This document shows, piece by piece, positions 47,612 through 55,886 of a stretch of DNA of 64,000 nt. Source of the stretch: Symbiodinium natans (Eukaryota; Sar; Dinophyceae; Suessiales; Symbiodiniaceae); contig CAJNDS010002802.1 in the NCBI GenBank assembly GCA_905221605.1, positions 77,501 through 141,500 of the forward strand, read 5' to 3'. Position 1 is the stretch's first letter. The number at the start of each line of letters is the position of its first letter. The notes under the pieces are model-generated. The model was not told where the DNA came from, ran no database searches, and saw only the letters and a program-made list of their open reading frames with translations. The position numbers and the translations under genes were made by a program.

Positions 47612-48583
47612 ATGGGGAAGCATTGTACTGTGTGTGCCCACTGCGAGGTGGGTTGGGTCTGGAATGAAGACTTGTACTACAACCCGAACTGCTGGCATTG
47701 CGGAAAGGCGTGGAAAAAGGCCACTTACCGTGAGCGAGCATGGTCAAGCCAGCGGAAGAAGTGGCAATGGCCAAAGGAAGACGCTACTTGGTGGACAAGA
47801 CCTGCCAAGAACAAAGAAGGGATGGCCGACCAAGCCCTCACGAAGGCGTGGGGTACGCTTTCTATGGAGGCAAAGAAGGCCATCGAAGAAGCAGGATGGA
47901 AGCCGCGGACGATGGAGCCGGGGCCAATTTGGCCCCCGGGATTACCTGGCAATGGATCGCAGGCAGAAAGCATGTCACAGAAGGAGTACCATGCGGCCAT
48001 TGAGACTGTGTGGCAAGGAGCCGAGCCCGCAGTGCAAAGGCTCCTCAGAGCGGCGGGTATACCCCCGCCGGGGGACTACAAGCCTGAGGACGAGACGCCA
48101 AAGCAGGAACTCAGCCGCCATGTTGGTACATACAGACGGACGACAAACAAGCTGAGAACGCTCATTGAGAAGAAGGTCCGGCTTCAAGACAAAACGGAGA
48201 AGATCAAGAGCGAGTTCGAGCAGGCCATGAAGCAGCTTGCGCAAGTCAGCCAGGCCATCCAGGCCACGGAGCTGGAGGTAGCGGAAGCACAGAAGAAGGT
48301 CCAAGCCTGTGTGAAGGATGAAGAGGACTCGCCATACAAGGACGTCGCGGCCTACCTGGAAAAGGAAGGGATCATCCTGTCTGAGGAGCAAGCGGAGGCG
48401 CTCAAAACAAGGATGGCAGTCAAAGTCGTGGAGACAGACTGGACGGGAGTCTTGGGACCAAGAGAGCCGAGCATGCCAGTTGAACTTGGCATATATGGGC
48501 CGATGCGCATGTCTCGAGATGTGTCAGTCAGGGCAACGCCGACGGGGCGCGAACGCTCGCCGGCGCGTGCCCAGGGCGAGTGA
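47612..48583 (+). CDS. LINE-A ORF1 (zinc ribbon, coiled coil)
   Basis: 323 aa from the first ATG (the frame is open from 47,546). ORF1 proteins of LINEs bind the element RNA and form the RNP. Residues 4-35 carry a Cys cluster (CTVCAHC ... CWHCGKAW) read as a zinc ribbon. Residues about 190-250 are a strongly heptad-like coiled coil (KLRTLIEKKVRLQDKTEKIK onward), probably for multimerisation. The C-terminus is Arg/Ser/Pro-rich. LINE-B ORF1 has the same layout and a similar coiled coil, although sequence identity is low. It ends at TGA (48,581-48,583), after which the frame stays open to 49,021. Confidence 0.82.
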   Translation: MGKHCTVCAHCEVGWVWNEDLYYNPNCWHCGKAWKKATYRERAWSSQRKKWQWPKEDATWWTRPAKNKEGMADQALTKAWGTLSMEAKKAIEEAGWKPRTMEPGPIWPPGLPGNGSQAESMSQKEYHAAIETVWQGAEPAVQRLLRAAGIPPPGDYKPEDETPKQELSRHVGTYRRTTNKLRTLIEKKVRLQDKTEKIKSEFEQAMKQLAQVSQAIQATELEVAEAQKKVQACVKDEEDSPYKDVAAYLEKEGIILSEEQAEALKTRMAVKVVETDWTGVLGPREPSMPVELGIYGPMRMSRDVSVRATPTGRERSPARAQGE

Positions 48584-48652
48584 AACCTCAGGCTGGGACA
48601 GGAGCGGAGGGGCCGACACCTCAGGGCAGCTCCTGGTCCGAACAGCCAAAAT

Positions 48653-49021
48653 ATGAAAGTAAGACAAGTAGAGGAGTCTCAATGGGGAGACTCTGATTTC
48701 TCTTTTGACGGTGGCCGAAAGCAGTGTCACGGGGACATTGTATGGCCACAGGTACATGGGGAAGGCAGTCAAGCTGTGTATAGTACCCAAGTGCCTAATA
48801 CAAACAGCACAGTGGAAGACAGCCAAGAGAGCTGGAGTCCAGTAACGCGGGGTCCAAAGTCAGCCCGTGCTGTGGATAGCAGTTGGGCGGTCACAGGGCC
48901 CAGATACTTCGGTCTGGGAGGTGAGGACCATGAGGATGAGTGTGTGAATTCGGCCTCGCAAAAAGCAGAGGGAAGCCAAACACAGATGGGAGACCCAACT
49001 GCGGTAAGAGGGGATAGATAG
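48653..49021 (+). CDS. LINE-A small ORF (122 aa) in the ORF1 frame
   Basis: ATG at 48,653, in the same frame as ORF1 and separated from it by the TGA plus an open stretch. It may be a readthrough extension, not an independent gene. Polar, Ser/Gly/Asp-rich, no known domain. It contains a mini-hairpin at 48,951-48,971 read as ASQKAEG. Its stop (49,019-49,021) overlaps the ORF2 frame, which opens at 49,008, so a +1 shift would join them. Confidence 0.45.
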   Translation: MKVRQVEESQWGDSDFSFDGGRKQCHGDIVWPQVHGEGSQAVYSTQVPNTNSTVEDSQESWSPVTRGPKSARAVDSSWAVTGPRYFGLGGEDHEDECVNSASQKAEGSQTQMGDPTAVRGDR

Positions 49022-52000
49022 CCTAAAGGCCTCGCAGAAAGCTGAGGAAGCAAGGTTGTCGGCCTCGCAAAGTGCTGAGGGTCACCAAAGGAAGCAAAAG
49101 CCCAAGAAACGGAAAGCGCACCCAAGAGCACCACCTAAGGATCTACCACTGGAGTGGCAAATGTTGTGTCAAGTGGTGGGTAGATATGATGCTTCCAGTG
49201 AGGCTGCCGCACTCGAAGCCATTGAGAAACTGGAAGAGCAGGAACTCAACCCGCTACAACAACGAGCATGCCACGAAGTGCTTCGTTCCTTTGTGGAGCA
49301 GGACGCACAATATGCCAAATGGATCTTGGCAGATGTGGCAAGTGGGTATCGCCAAGATGATAAGGCCGAATGCATCAAAATCACCTCGGCTAACATCACC
49401 AGCTGGAGGAAACCCATAGCGGCATGGATACACGAACTAGGACCGGACCTGGTGGTGCTGCAGGAAACCCATCTCAAGACGGAGGGTATCCAGCAAGCCA
49501 TGAGCCATTGCCAAGATATGGGATACACCTTCATTGGCATGCCAGGAAGTACAAAAACTAAGGGTGTACAAGGAGGCCTGGCAGTGGTGGCACCCCGACA
49601 TAGGAACCTGCGATACCTTACTGAGTATGGGACAGGACCGGCGGGCTTCCTGGCATGTGCCATGAGAAATAAAGGCTGGGATTTGATCATCGTCAGTCTG
49701 TATTTGGAGAGCGGGGTCGGATTCCAGGCTCCAAACAATATCCAAGTACTGGCGAGACTGATAGCCTTTCTCAAGGGCTGCAAAGTGCCATATATGGTGC
49801 TGGGTGATTGGAATGAAGCCCAGGATACCATGAGGGGCACAACTCTGGCGACAGAAGTTGGTGGTGCATTTGTTGGAGTGGGGGAACCAACGGCCCAAGG
49901 ATCGGACGAAATCGATTACGGGCTGGTTGCGAAATGCTTGGTGCCCATCCTGCAAGTGAAAACGGATTGGGAAACCCCTTTTCGGCCTCATGCTGCAATG
50001 CATTGGAGGGTAGCCCAACCGTGCAGTAGCCCTGATGTTCCCCAGATGAAGAAGGCGGGAGCACTGGTGACGGAGACTGTGGAATACGAACCAGTTCAAA
50101 ACACACAGAGCATCAACATCTTGGATGAACCCAAGATGGTAGATGAGCTCAGTGAGACATTTGCTCACCTGAGTGCCGGTGTGGAGAGGTCGATCACAGG
50201 CCGAATCGACGGTATGGGTGTTAAATCGGAGATTGTGCGGAAGAAATTGGTGGTTAACAACCCGGAGAACGTTGTTTGGACGGGCAAGAGGGCGGCCTTT
50301 TGGAACCGGGTCCAACAATGGGTCAAACAAGGCAGACATCATGGCGATGCACATCCGGTGGCGCGTCTGGTCCAACGCAGGCTCGGCGAGTATTACGAGG
50401 GTGATGCGCAGAACCAGGAGGATATGCTTGCGAGTATCCTGGGCCGGGGTACGGACGCTAGGCTTGTTCTGAAGCGCATCGACGAACAGCAATGCTACGC
50501 GAGAAAGGCGGATATGGAGGAGACAGCCCACCAGTACAAGCAATGGCTCAGTAAGGCCATGGAAAAGGGCATGCGACCATTATACAATGCCTTGCGAAAA
50601 GAAGAACAAGTGGTACACAGACCCTACATGGAATATGACATGCTGGAACGGCCACACATTCGCCGAGACCACTGGGCGGCAGTGTGGACGACGGGCCAAC
50701 CGTTGGCAAAATCGGCCTCGCTCATGACGGAGCTTGAGGATGCAGCCAAAAAACAAGCGGCCAGCGTGGAGCCGCTGAACCCTGTCGAGGTCAAGGCAAG
50801 GATCAAAAAACTGGCACTAAAGAGCCCGGGGCCGGATGGCTGGAGGATTGACCATTTGCAGGCCATGGACGATAAAGCAGTTGAAGCCGTTGTGTCCTTC
50901 TACCATGAATGTGAGGCCAAGGCAGCATGGCCGCAGCAAATGACAGTCTCCCTTATAGCAATGCTGCCGAAGAATCTGACCCGGGAAAGACCAATCGCCT
51001 TGCTACACATCCTGTACAGGACTTGGGTCCGTCTGCGATGGGATTTGGTAAGTACTTGGCAGGCAGGCTATGCCACAACTGCCACGTACGACAAGGCAGT
51101 CCCAGGCAGTTGCTGCTTGGACGTGGCCGTAGGCAGACTACTGCGAAATGAGGTGGCAAAGACAAATGGAGTGCATGTGGTGTCACTCTTTGTGGACCTC
51201 GAGTCCTTTTTCGATACCATCCAATTTCGGCAATTGATCATGGCAGCAACGGCCCTGCAATATCCACCGCTAATCCTGAAGATGGCACTGGAAGTGTACA
51301 TGGGTGCCAGATACTTGGTGGCGGATGGGGTGCTATCGGCAGGCATCAGAGCTACAAATGGAGTGCAAGCGGGTTGCCCAGCGGCGCCATCGTTAGCAAA
51401 GGTGGCATTGCACCCGGTGATAGAAAAGATCCAAAGGCGACGAGATGTGGCAAACGTGGACTGTTGGTTGGATGATGTCTCAATTGACATCCAGCATAAG
51501 TCCTTTAAACACGTGGCGGATAGTGCCATACGAGTCTACCGCAGCTTAAAGGACGGGATGGATGCTAATGGTTTCACGATTTCATCCAAGAAGACAGGGT
51601 TTGTGGCCAGCAGTACCCAGGCGAGCAAGCACCTGCGTGAACTCCTGCTGCCTCATGAGCCACAGGTGTACGACGTGATGCGTGACCTGGGCGTCGACAG
51701 TACAGGGGGGCGAAAGCGTCGCTTGGTGACGTCGGCAACGCGGGCCAAGAAAGCCCATGCGAGACATAGCAAACTGTCTAGGCTGGGGCCGCCGCCCAGC
51801 ACTAAACTCCGCGTGGTCAAGGCAGCGATCACATCAGTTGCTTTGTGGGGGCACCCCTCTGTGGGGGTTTCACCCAAAAGAATGAAATGGCTCCGAACAG
51901 TGGTAGGAAAACACCTGGGTAAATACAAGCTTGGGAGTTTGGAAACCATCTTGGACATGGGAGCCAAGAAATGCCAGGATCCAAAGCGCACAATCCACAA

Positions 52001-52295
52001 GCAGCATTTCAAAGTGGTGGCCAAAGTTTTCCGTGCATGGATCGGTGGCGGAAAAGCCCACTTTGACTTGGCCTGGAAAACCACTTGGAAGAGGTTGAGT
52101 GCGGCCAAACACCACTGGCCACTGGTCACGGGGCCGATGGCAGCAACCATGGCGTACTTATTGGATCTGAAGGTAGATGCCAGTGACCCAGGCAGATGGA
52201 AGAGAGGAAGTGTCCTCAACGTTGATTGGACCCAGCCACGCATGGGTAGCCTCGCCTACAAATGGCTTGAAAGAAGCAGAAGCGGGCTGCGATAG
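49008..52295 (+). CDS. LINE-A ORF2, part 1: APE endonuclease and reverse transcriptase
   Basis: The frame opens at 49,008; the first ATG is 49,161 and a TTG at 49,056 is possible. Two mini-hairpins at 49,028-49,080 are translated as ASQKAE and ASQSAEG. The APE-type endonuclease, which nicks target DNA, spans about 49,375-50,020: TSANITSW, LQETHL (Glu), GDWNE, SDEIDY and RPHAAM (His). RT motifs: KSPGPDGWRIDHL (about 50,820), VDLESFFDTI (about 51,195; Asp), GVQAGCPAAPSLAKV (about 51,360) and CWLDDVSID (about 51,463; Asp-Asp). The frame stops at 52,293-52,295 (TAG), and RNase H continues in the -1 frame, where LINE-B has one uninterrupted ORF. Confidence 0.9.
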   Translation, partial: EGIDSLKASQKAEEARLSASQSAEGHQRKQKPKKRKAHPRAPPKDLPLEWQMLCQVVGRYDASSEAAALEAIEKLEEQELNPLQQRACHEVLRSFVEQDAQYAKWILADVASGYRQDDKAECIKITSANITSWRKPIAAWIHELGPDLVVLQETHLKTEGIQQAMSHCQDMGYTFIGMPGSTKTKGVQGGLAVVAPRHRNLRYLTEYGTGPAGFLACAMRNKGWDLIIVSLYLESGVGFQAPNNIQVLARLIAFLKGCKVPYMVLGDWNEAQDTMRGTTLATEVGGAFVGVGEPTAQGSDEIDYGLVAKCLVPILQVKTDWETPFRPHAAMHWRVAQPCSSPDVPQMKKAGALVTETVEYEPVQNTQSINILDEPKMVDELSETFAHLSAGVERSITGRIDGMGVKSEIVRKKLVVNNPENVVWTGKRAAFWNRVQQWVKQGRHHGDAHPVARLVQRRLGEYYEGDAQNQEDMLASILGRGTDARLVLKRIDEQQCYARKADMEETAHQYKQWLSKAMEKGMRPLYNALRKEEQVVHRPYMEYDMLERPHIRRDHWAAVWTTGQPLAKSASLMTELEDAAKKQAASVEPLNPVEVKARIKKLALKSPGPDGWRIDHLQAMDDKAVEAVVSFYHECEAKAAWPQQMTVSLIAMLPKNLTRERPIALLHILYRTWVRLRWDLVSTWQAGYATTATYDKAVPGSCCLDVAVGRLLRNEVAKTNGVHVVSLFVDLESFFDTIQFRQLIMAATALQYPPLILKMALEVYMGARYLVADGVLSAGIRATNGVQAGCPAAPSLAKVALHPVIEKIQRRRDVANVDCWLDDVSIDIQHKSFKHVADSAIRVYRSLKDGMDANGFTISSKKTGFVASSTQASKHLRELLLPHEPQVYDVMRDLGVDSTGGRKRRLVTSATRAKKAHARHSKLSRLGPPPSTKLRVVKAAITSVALWGHPSVGVSPKRMKWLRTVVGKHLGKYKLGSLETILDMGAKKCQDPKRTIHKQHFKVVAKVFRAWIGGGKAHFDLAWKTTWKRLSAAKHHWPLVTGPMAATMAYLLDLKVDASDPGRWKRGSVLNVDWTQPRMGSLAYKWLERSRSGLR

Positions 52296-53842
52296 CGCGA
52301 CAGGCAGGTGGCGCTGGTGCCCAAGAGGGGCTGGATTGGACGCCGCATCACAAGCTGACGAAGCTGGGAGGCCTTAGCCCAGGCCTTATGGAAGGTATAA
52401 AGTCAGTGTGGCACGCGGGCGTCATCACGGAGTCCAAGCCAGGATGGTGCAAGAAGTGCCAAATGCCAGCAACTCTGGAGCATGTCCTCAAGGAATGTCC
52501 TTACTGGCGTGAACAAGGGTTCAAAGAACCCAAGCTCCAGGAATACTTGCGTCACAAATACCCATGGGAGTGTCTGTGGACAAGGGCACTCCTGCCAAAG
52601 CCGGCGGTGTGGCACCCGAAGCCGCCGGAACACCTTTTAGGTCTACGTTACCAAGGCTGCTTTGCAGCAGATGCCAAAGTGGAAGCGGAAGGCTTGATCT
52701 TCGCCACTGACGCAAGTGGAGGTCCAGGAGGAATAGACCCACGTGTACAAACATCAGCCCTCGCAGTGGTGGCTATGTCCTGGACAAAAGGTGTCCTGGT
52801 GGAAGCCGGACGGATTACAGAGCTGGTCTACCCGTGGCAACCGGTGGTGGACATGGAGCGCCGTGCACTTTTCCGACTAATGGAGCACACGGAGGATCTG
52901 ATTGATGTCACTATGGATTGCAAGCCGGCAGTCCAAGTGCTACAAAAAACACAACCGCCGGAGGATGACCTGGAATGGAGCAAAGTGTGGAATGACAGGA
53001 AACGTATCAAGGCAACCTGGGTTCCGTCCCACAAAACTGAAGAGGAATTCCTGGCGAAGATGGGGCCGGGCACGTTGTGGCGACGTGCAGCGAATGACAT
53101 GGCAGACAAAGTATGTGGTGCAGTAGCGGCGGCTGCTTACAGCCCAGCGCACAAGAGGCGTGTCAAAGAGTTGGACAATGTGGTGCGCACACTTTCCCTG
53201 GCGTACGGTGCACGCGCAGCCCACATATTGAGGAAGCGCAAAGAAGAAGACTTCCCCTTCATTCTGGACCATGCGCATTACAAAGAGAAGATGGAGGCCT
53301 CGCAGAAAGCTGAGGGATGTAAAAAAGAGCAGGGCAACGCCAAACTCAACAAACGCCAGCGGCTATGGCAGTTGCTTAAAGACCCGGAGCGCGGGCATCA
53401 ATGGGAGAAGGGCAGCGAACACCCCCGGAATTTAACACTGAAATGTCAACTGTGCGGGTTGTATGTACAACAAACCCTCACGAACTTGGAGGTGGTCTTG
53501 GAGCAGTACTGCGTCAACCAGCCGGAGGCGCGAGTGCGTGAAGAGTGGGGTATCCACCCCTCCCATAATATGGTGAATTTGGGAATCCGTTGGGTTTGCA
53601 CAAAGTGTGACCGAACACATGCACCGGTCAGCCAGAAGTGCAATAAAAGCCTGGCGGGGGAGTGCAAATCGCGGACTTCTCAGGGCAAGCTGGCTACCCA
53701 AGCGCAAACCCTTGTCAATGGTGGAAATATGAGCAACGTCCAGTTTCAACAGCCTCGCGTTCAGTTTGGTGGGAAACACGCCAAAGCTAAGCCCCAAGCC
53801 AGCGCACAGCAGAAGATGTCATTGTTTGTTAGGCCTCGCTAA
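52271..53842 (+). CDS. LINE-A ORF2, part 2: CCHC knuckle, RNase H, Cys-rich tail
   Basis: Frame open from 52,271 (first ATG 52,388), overlapping part 1 by about 22 nt. CCHC knuckle at about 52,450-52,495 (C-x2-C-x7-H-x4-C). RNase H from about 52,703: ATDASGG (Asp), DMERRALFRL (Glu), TMDCKPAV (Asp), WVPSHK and ANDMADKV (Asp), a full catalytic set. A mini-hairpin at 53,295-53,315 is translated ASQKAEG. The C-terminal domain has CQLCGLYVQQ (about 53,445) and HNMVNLGIRWVCTKC (about 53,565), shared with LINE-B. The stop codon TAA lies inside another hairpin (53,831-53,849). Confidence 0.88.
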   Translation, partial: KKQKRAAIARQAGGAGAQEGLDWTPHHKLTKLGGLSPGLMEGIKSVWHAGVITESKPGWCKKCQMPATLEHVLKECPYWREQGFKEPKLQEYLRHKYPWECLWTRALLPKPAVWHPKPPEHLLGLRYQGCFAADAKVEAEGLIFATDASGGPGGIDPRVQTSALAVVAMSWTKGVLVEAGRITELVYPWQPVVDMERRALFRLMEHTEDLIDVTMDCKPAVQVLQKTQPPEDDLEWSKVWNDRKRIKATWVPSHKTEEEFLAKMGPGTLWRRAANDMADKVCGAVAAAAYSPAHKRRVKELDNVVRTLSLAYGARAAHILRKRKEEDFPFILDHAHYKEKMEASQKAEGCKKEQGNAKLNKRQRLWQLLKDPERGHQWEKGSEHPRNLTLKCQLCGLYVQQTLTNLEVVLEQYCVNQPEARVREEWGIHPSHNMVNLGIRWVCTKCDRTHAPVSQKCNKSLAGECKSRTSQGKLATQAQTLVNGGNMSNVQFQQPRVQFGGKHAKAKPQASAQQKMSLFVRPR

Positions 53843-54050
53843 GCTGAGGGAACGCAGTAATTCCGCAGCCGTTTGGTGCAAGGAGACAGGGTTTCGGCCT
53901 CGTAGCTGAGGGTGAGGGCCTCGCAACGGGGAATTGCGATTGGTGTTTACGGCCTCGCTTTGCTAGGGAGTGTAGCTCGGCCTCGCGGTGCTGCGTGCTT
54001 GCGACACCGCAGAGGGTAAGAGAGGAGGCCTCGGCCTCGCAGAGCTGAGG
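53831..54050 (+). repeat. Mini-hairpin array between ORF2 and ORF3 of LINE-A
   Basis: Copies at 53,831-53,849, 53,895-53,911, 53,950-53,968 and 54,032-54,050, with degenerate copies at 53,916-53,930 and 53,978-53,995. The first supplies the ORF2 stop codon. The family is the same as at 47,409-47,578. Confidence 0.87.
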
Positions 54051-54092
54051 GTGAAACAACGGCGTCCTCATCCTCAAGGCGGCCCTGTAGCA

Positions 54093-55319
54093 ATGAGACA
54101 ATGGAAGACGGATGCTACGATGAGAAGACAAGGGTCCCGACTGCCATCCTGGTTAAGGAATCGGCCGGACAAAGGCAAGGGCAAAAGCCAGAGCAAGCAG
54201 AAGGATCAGCCCCGAGAACGTTCCCCGCTTCGACAGGCCAGACACCCGGAGCAGCCTTGGGAGAGGGAAGAGGAGAGTGCTTCGGAATCTCCGGTGGGTC
54301 CGGTACGCCTACGGGAGAGAGGAGAAGACAGCGCGGCCTCGCACCAAGCTGAGGGTGTCAATACAGAGCAAGAGGCAAGCGAGCCTCGTACAGTCACGCT
54401 GGCGGAAGGGCCAGGTGCCCACAATATGGCCTCGCAGGAAGCTGAGGGAAAGGAGAAAAAGGAAGCCATGGGGCAAGCCAAGCCTGTGCACCTTTTGGTG
54501 CACAAACTGCAGAACCAGCAAAGGCCAAGGACAGCGCTCCATTGGCTTGGGGAGGTCCAATTGGTCCGCAACCCAACGACAGGGCAAAGCTTACAGCCTA
54601 GGGTGCTTCCCTTCATAGGTGCAGGGCGCACTCGACGAGGATATGCTCTGGATCGGCTATGGGTCATGAAACTGGCGATGGAACCCCAGAGCTTTGGCAA
54701 CGAAGCAGGGTATGGGGAACAATTCCCCACCCTGGTCACCAGGACCCTGTGGGCAGGATGGATTGGAGTCCTTTTCGACGAAGCGGTGGAGGGTTACTGC
54801 CACCACTACTTCTATGGAAGTATCATCCGCAGGGCAGAGCTGTTCAACACATGGTGGCAGGAACATCGCCATGAAGCCGGGGTCCTCAGACAGTCCCTGT
54901 TTTACCTGGTGGCTATAACGTCATGGCTGACCATGCAAGGAGTTGCTCTATCGGATGTCACGGTGAGCAACGTTGGGCGCGACCCAATGTCAGGATCGTT
55001 ACCACGGGCAGTGTTCTTTGACACGGCGGAGTGGACGATGCTGCAGGAGGAGAGATACAAGCTATCAAGCGGCCTTGTACGCCTCCTGGAGAAGTATGAT
55101 GAGGAGCTACTGGCAACCATACGTGGATTGGTCAGAACGTACGACGGCAAGGCCAGCGCGCTTTGGATGGCGTGCGTAGGCAATGTCGGGCCATTTGCCC
55201 AGCACCTGCTGGATGCCGGGATTGCAAAACGAGGATGGGATGGAACCCTACTTTCGGTTCCGGCAACAGAGATCCAGAAAATCACGCTGGGCATGCCGTA
55301 TGACGAAGCTGATGAGTGA
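54093..55319 (+). CDS. LINE-A ORF3: protein-kinase-like fold protein
   Basis: 408 aa from the ATG at 54,093 (frame open from 53,988). Residues 1-150 are basic/polar and low complexity and contain two mini-hairpins read as ASHQAEG and ASQEAEG. The C-terminal domain shows a kinase-like order: Gly-rich loop IGAGRTRRGY (about 175-184), strand VMKLA with Lys193, Glu204, LSDVTVSN with Asp288 and Asn293 (Asp-x4-Asn), then FFDTAEW with Asp310. LINE-B ORF3 shows the same order with better catalytic-loop residues. This copy lacks the usual Arg before the catalytic Asp and has DTA in place of DFG, so it may be a pseudokinase. Kinase assignment is inference from motif order; no LINE family with such an ORF3 is known to me. 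Confidence 0.65.
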   Translation: MRQWKTDATMRRQGSRLPSWLRNRPDKGKGKSQSKQKDQPRERSPLRQARHPEQPWEREEESASESPVGPVRLRERGEDSAASHQAEGVNTEQEASEPRTVTLAEGPGAHNMASQEAEGKEKKEAMGQAKPVHLLVHKLQNQQRPRTALHWLGEVQLVRNPTTGQSLQPRVLPFIGAGRTRRGYALDRLWVMKLAMEPQSFGNEAGYGEQFPTLVTRTLWAGWIGVLFDEAVEGYCHHYFYGSIIRRAELFNTWWQEHRHEAGVLRQSLFYLVAITSWLTMQGVALSDVTVSNVGRDPMSGSLPRAVFFDTAEWTMLQEERYKLSSGLVRLLEKYDEELLATIRGLVRTYDGKASALWMACVGNVGPFAQHLLDAGIAKRGWDGTLLSVPATEIQKITLGMPYDEADE

Positions 55320-55386
55320 GCAGCGCAAGCCAGACAAGAAACATGGATAGTGGTCAGAGAGGCACCAAAAAACCGAATCAAAATAC

Positions 55387-55535
55387 CGCCTCGGCGTGCT
55401 GGCTGAGGAGTTTCGGCCTCGACTTCGGTCTGAGGGGTGCAAGAGAGGGAACTTCGGCCTCAGCATGGCCTGAGGGACTTTCGGCCTCGACCACGGTCTG
55501 AGGGAATGGATTTCGGCCTCGACAAATGTCTGAGG
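55387..55535 (+). repeat. Mini-hairpin array in the LINE-A 3' tail
   Basis: Copies at 55,387-55,408, 55,414-55,435, 55,455-55,475, 55,482-55,503 and 55,514-55,535. Several have arms ending GAC ... GTC in place of GC ... GC, and one has CCTCAGC ... GCCTGAGG, so the two arms change together. Confidence 0.9.
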
Positions 55536-55824
55536 GAAGTGAGGGCTAGTACCGGTAGTCTCACTGTGCAGTGTTTGTAAGTTTCACCCTAAAACCCCAG
55601 CCCCTTCGGGTGGCTACGCCAAGCAGCGTGCAGACGGAAAAATTCACCTGGTGGCTCAAGTTTCGGCTCAGACCCCGGTGGGGTGTTGTGGCAGGAAAGC
55701 GACTGTGAAACAAGCCCTGAGGCCCAAACCTTGTGTGGGGGAACAGGCTCCATCTTGAATCCCAGTCTCTTTGTAGTGCCATAGCATACCGTACCCGCCG
55801 GAAAGGGGCTCGCTCCTAACGGGG

Positions 55825-55874
55825 GTTGACCAACACACCCTCCCACCATCATAGGGGGAGAAAGGGTGGTCAAC
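55825..55874 (+). other. Inverted repeat just 5' of LINE-B ORF1
   Basis: GTTGACCA ... TGGTCAAC arms enclose a second CCCTCCC ... GGGGGAG pairing, giving a strong stem 13 bp before the ORF1 ATG. It could influence initiation or RNP assembly; the role is unknown. The downstream arm carries an in-frame GTG, but the ATG at 55,887 is the better start. Confidence 0.65.
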
Positions 55875-55886
55875 ACGCCTCCCGCA

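Larger units (their letters stand above)
47200..55560 (+). mobile_element. LINE-A: non-LTR retrotransposon with three ORFs
   Basis: Order: 5' region with GAAAAATTCACCTGG signature and six mini-hairpins, ORF1 (47,612-48,583), in-frame extension (48,653-49,021), ORF2 (49,008-52,295 and 52,271-53,842 in two frames), ORF3 (54,093-55,319), then a hairpin-rich tail to about 55,540. APE endonuclease, RT and RNase H place it among RNase H-bearing APE-type LINEs (I/R1/Tad-like grade). The mini-hairpins span the whole unit, which supports treating ORF3 as part of it. No poly-A or target-site duplication was found. Confidence 0.85.

Noticed and set aside
49437-50543. 368-codon minus ORF opposite the LINE-A endonuclease
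   Set aside because: Antisense shadow of a frame with complete APE motifs; no motif of its own.
53988-54092. Upstream extension of LINE-A ORF3
   Set aside because: It reads a mini-hairpin in a different frame from all in-gene copies and lacks an earlier convincing ATG; 54,093 is the better start.
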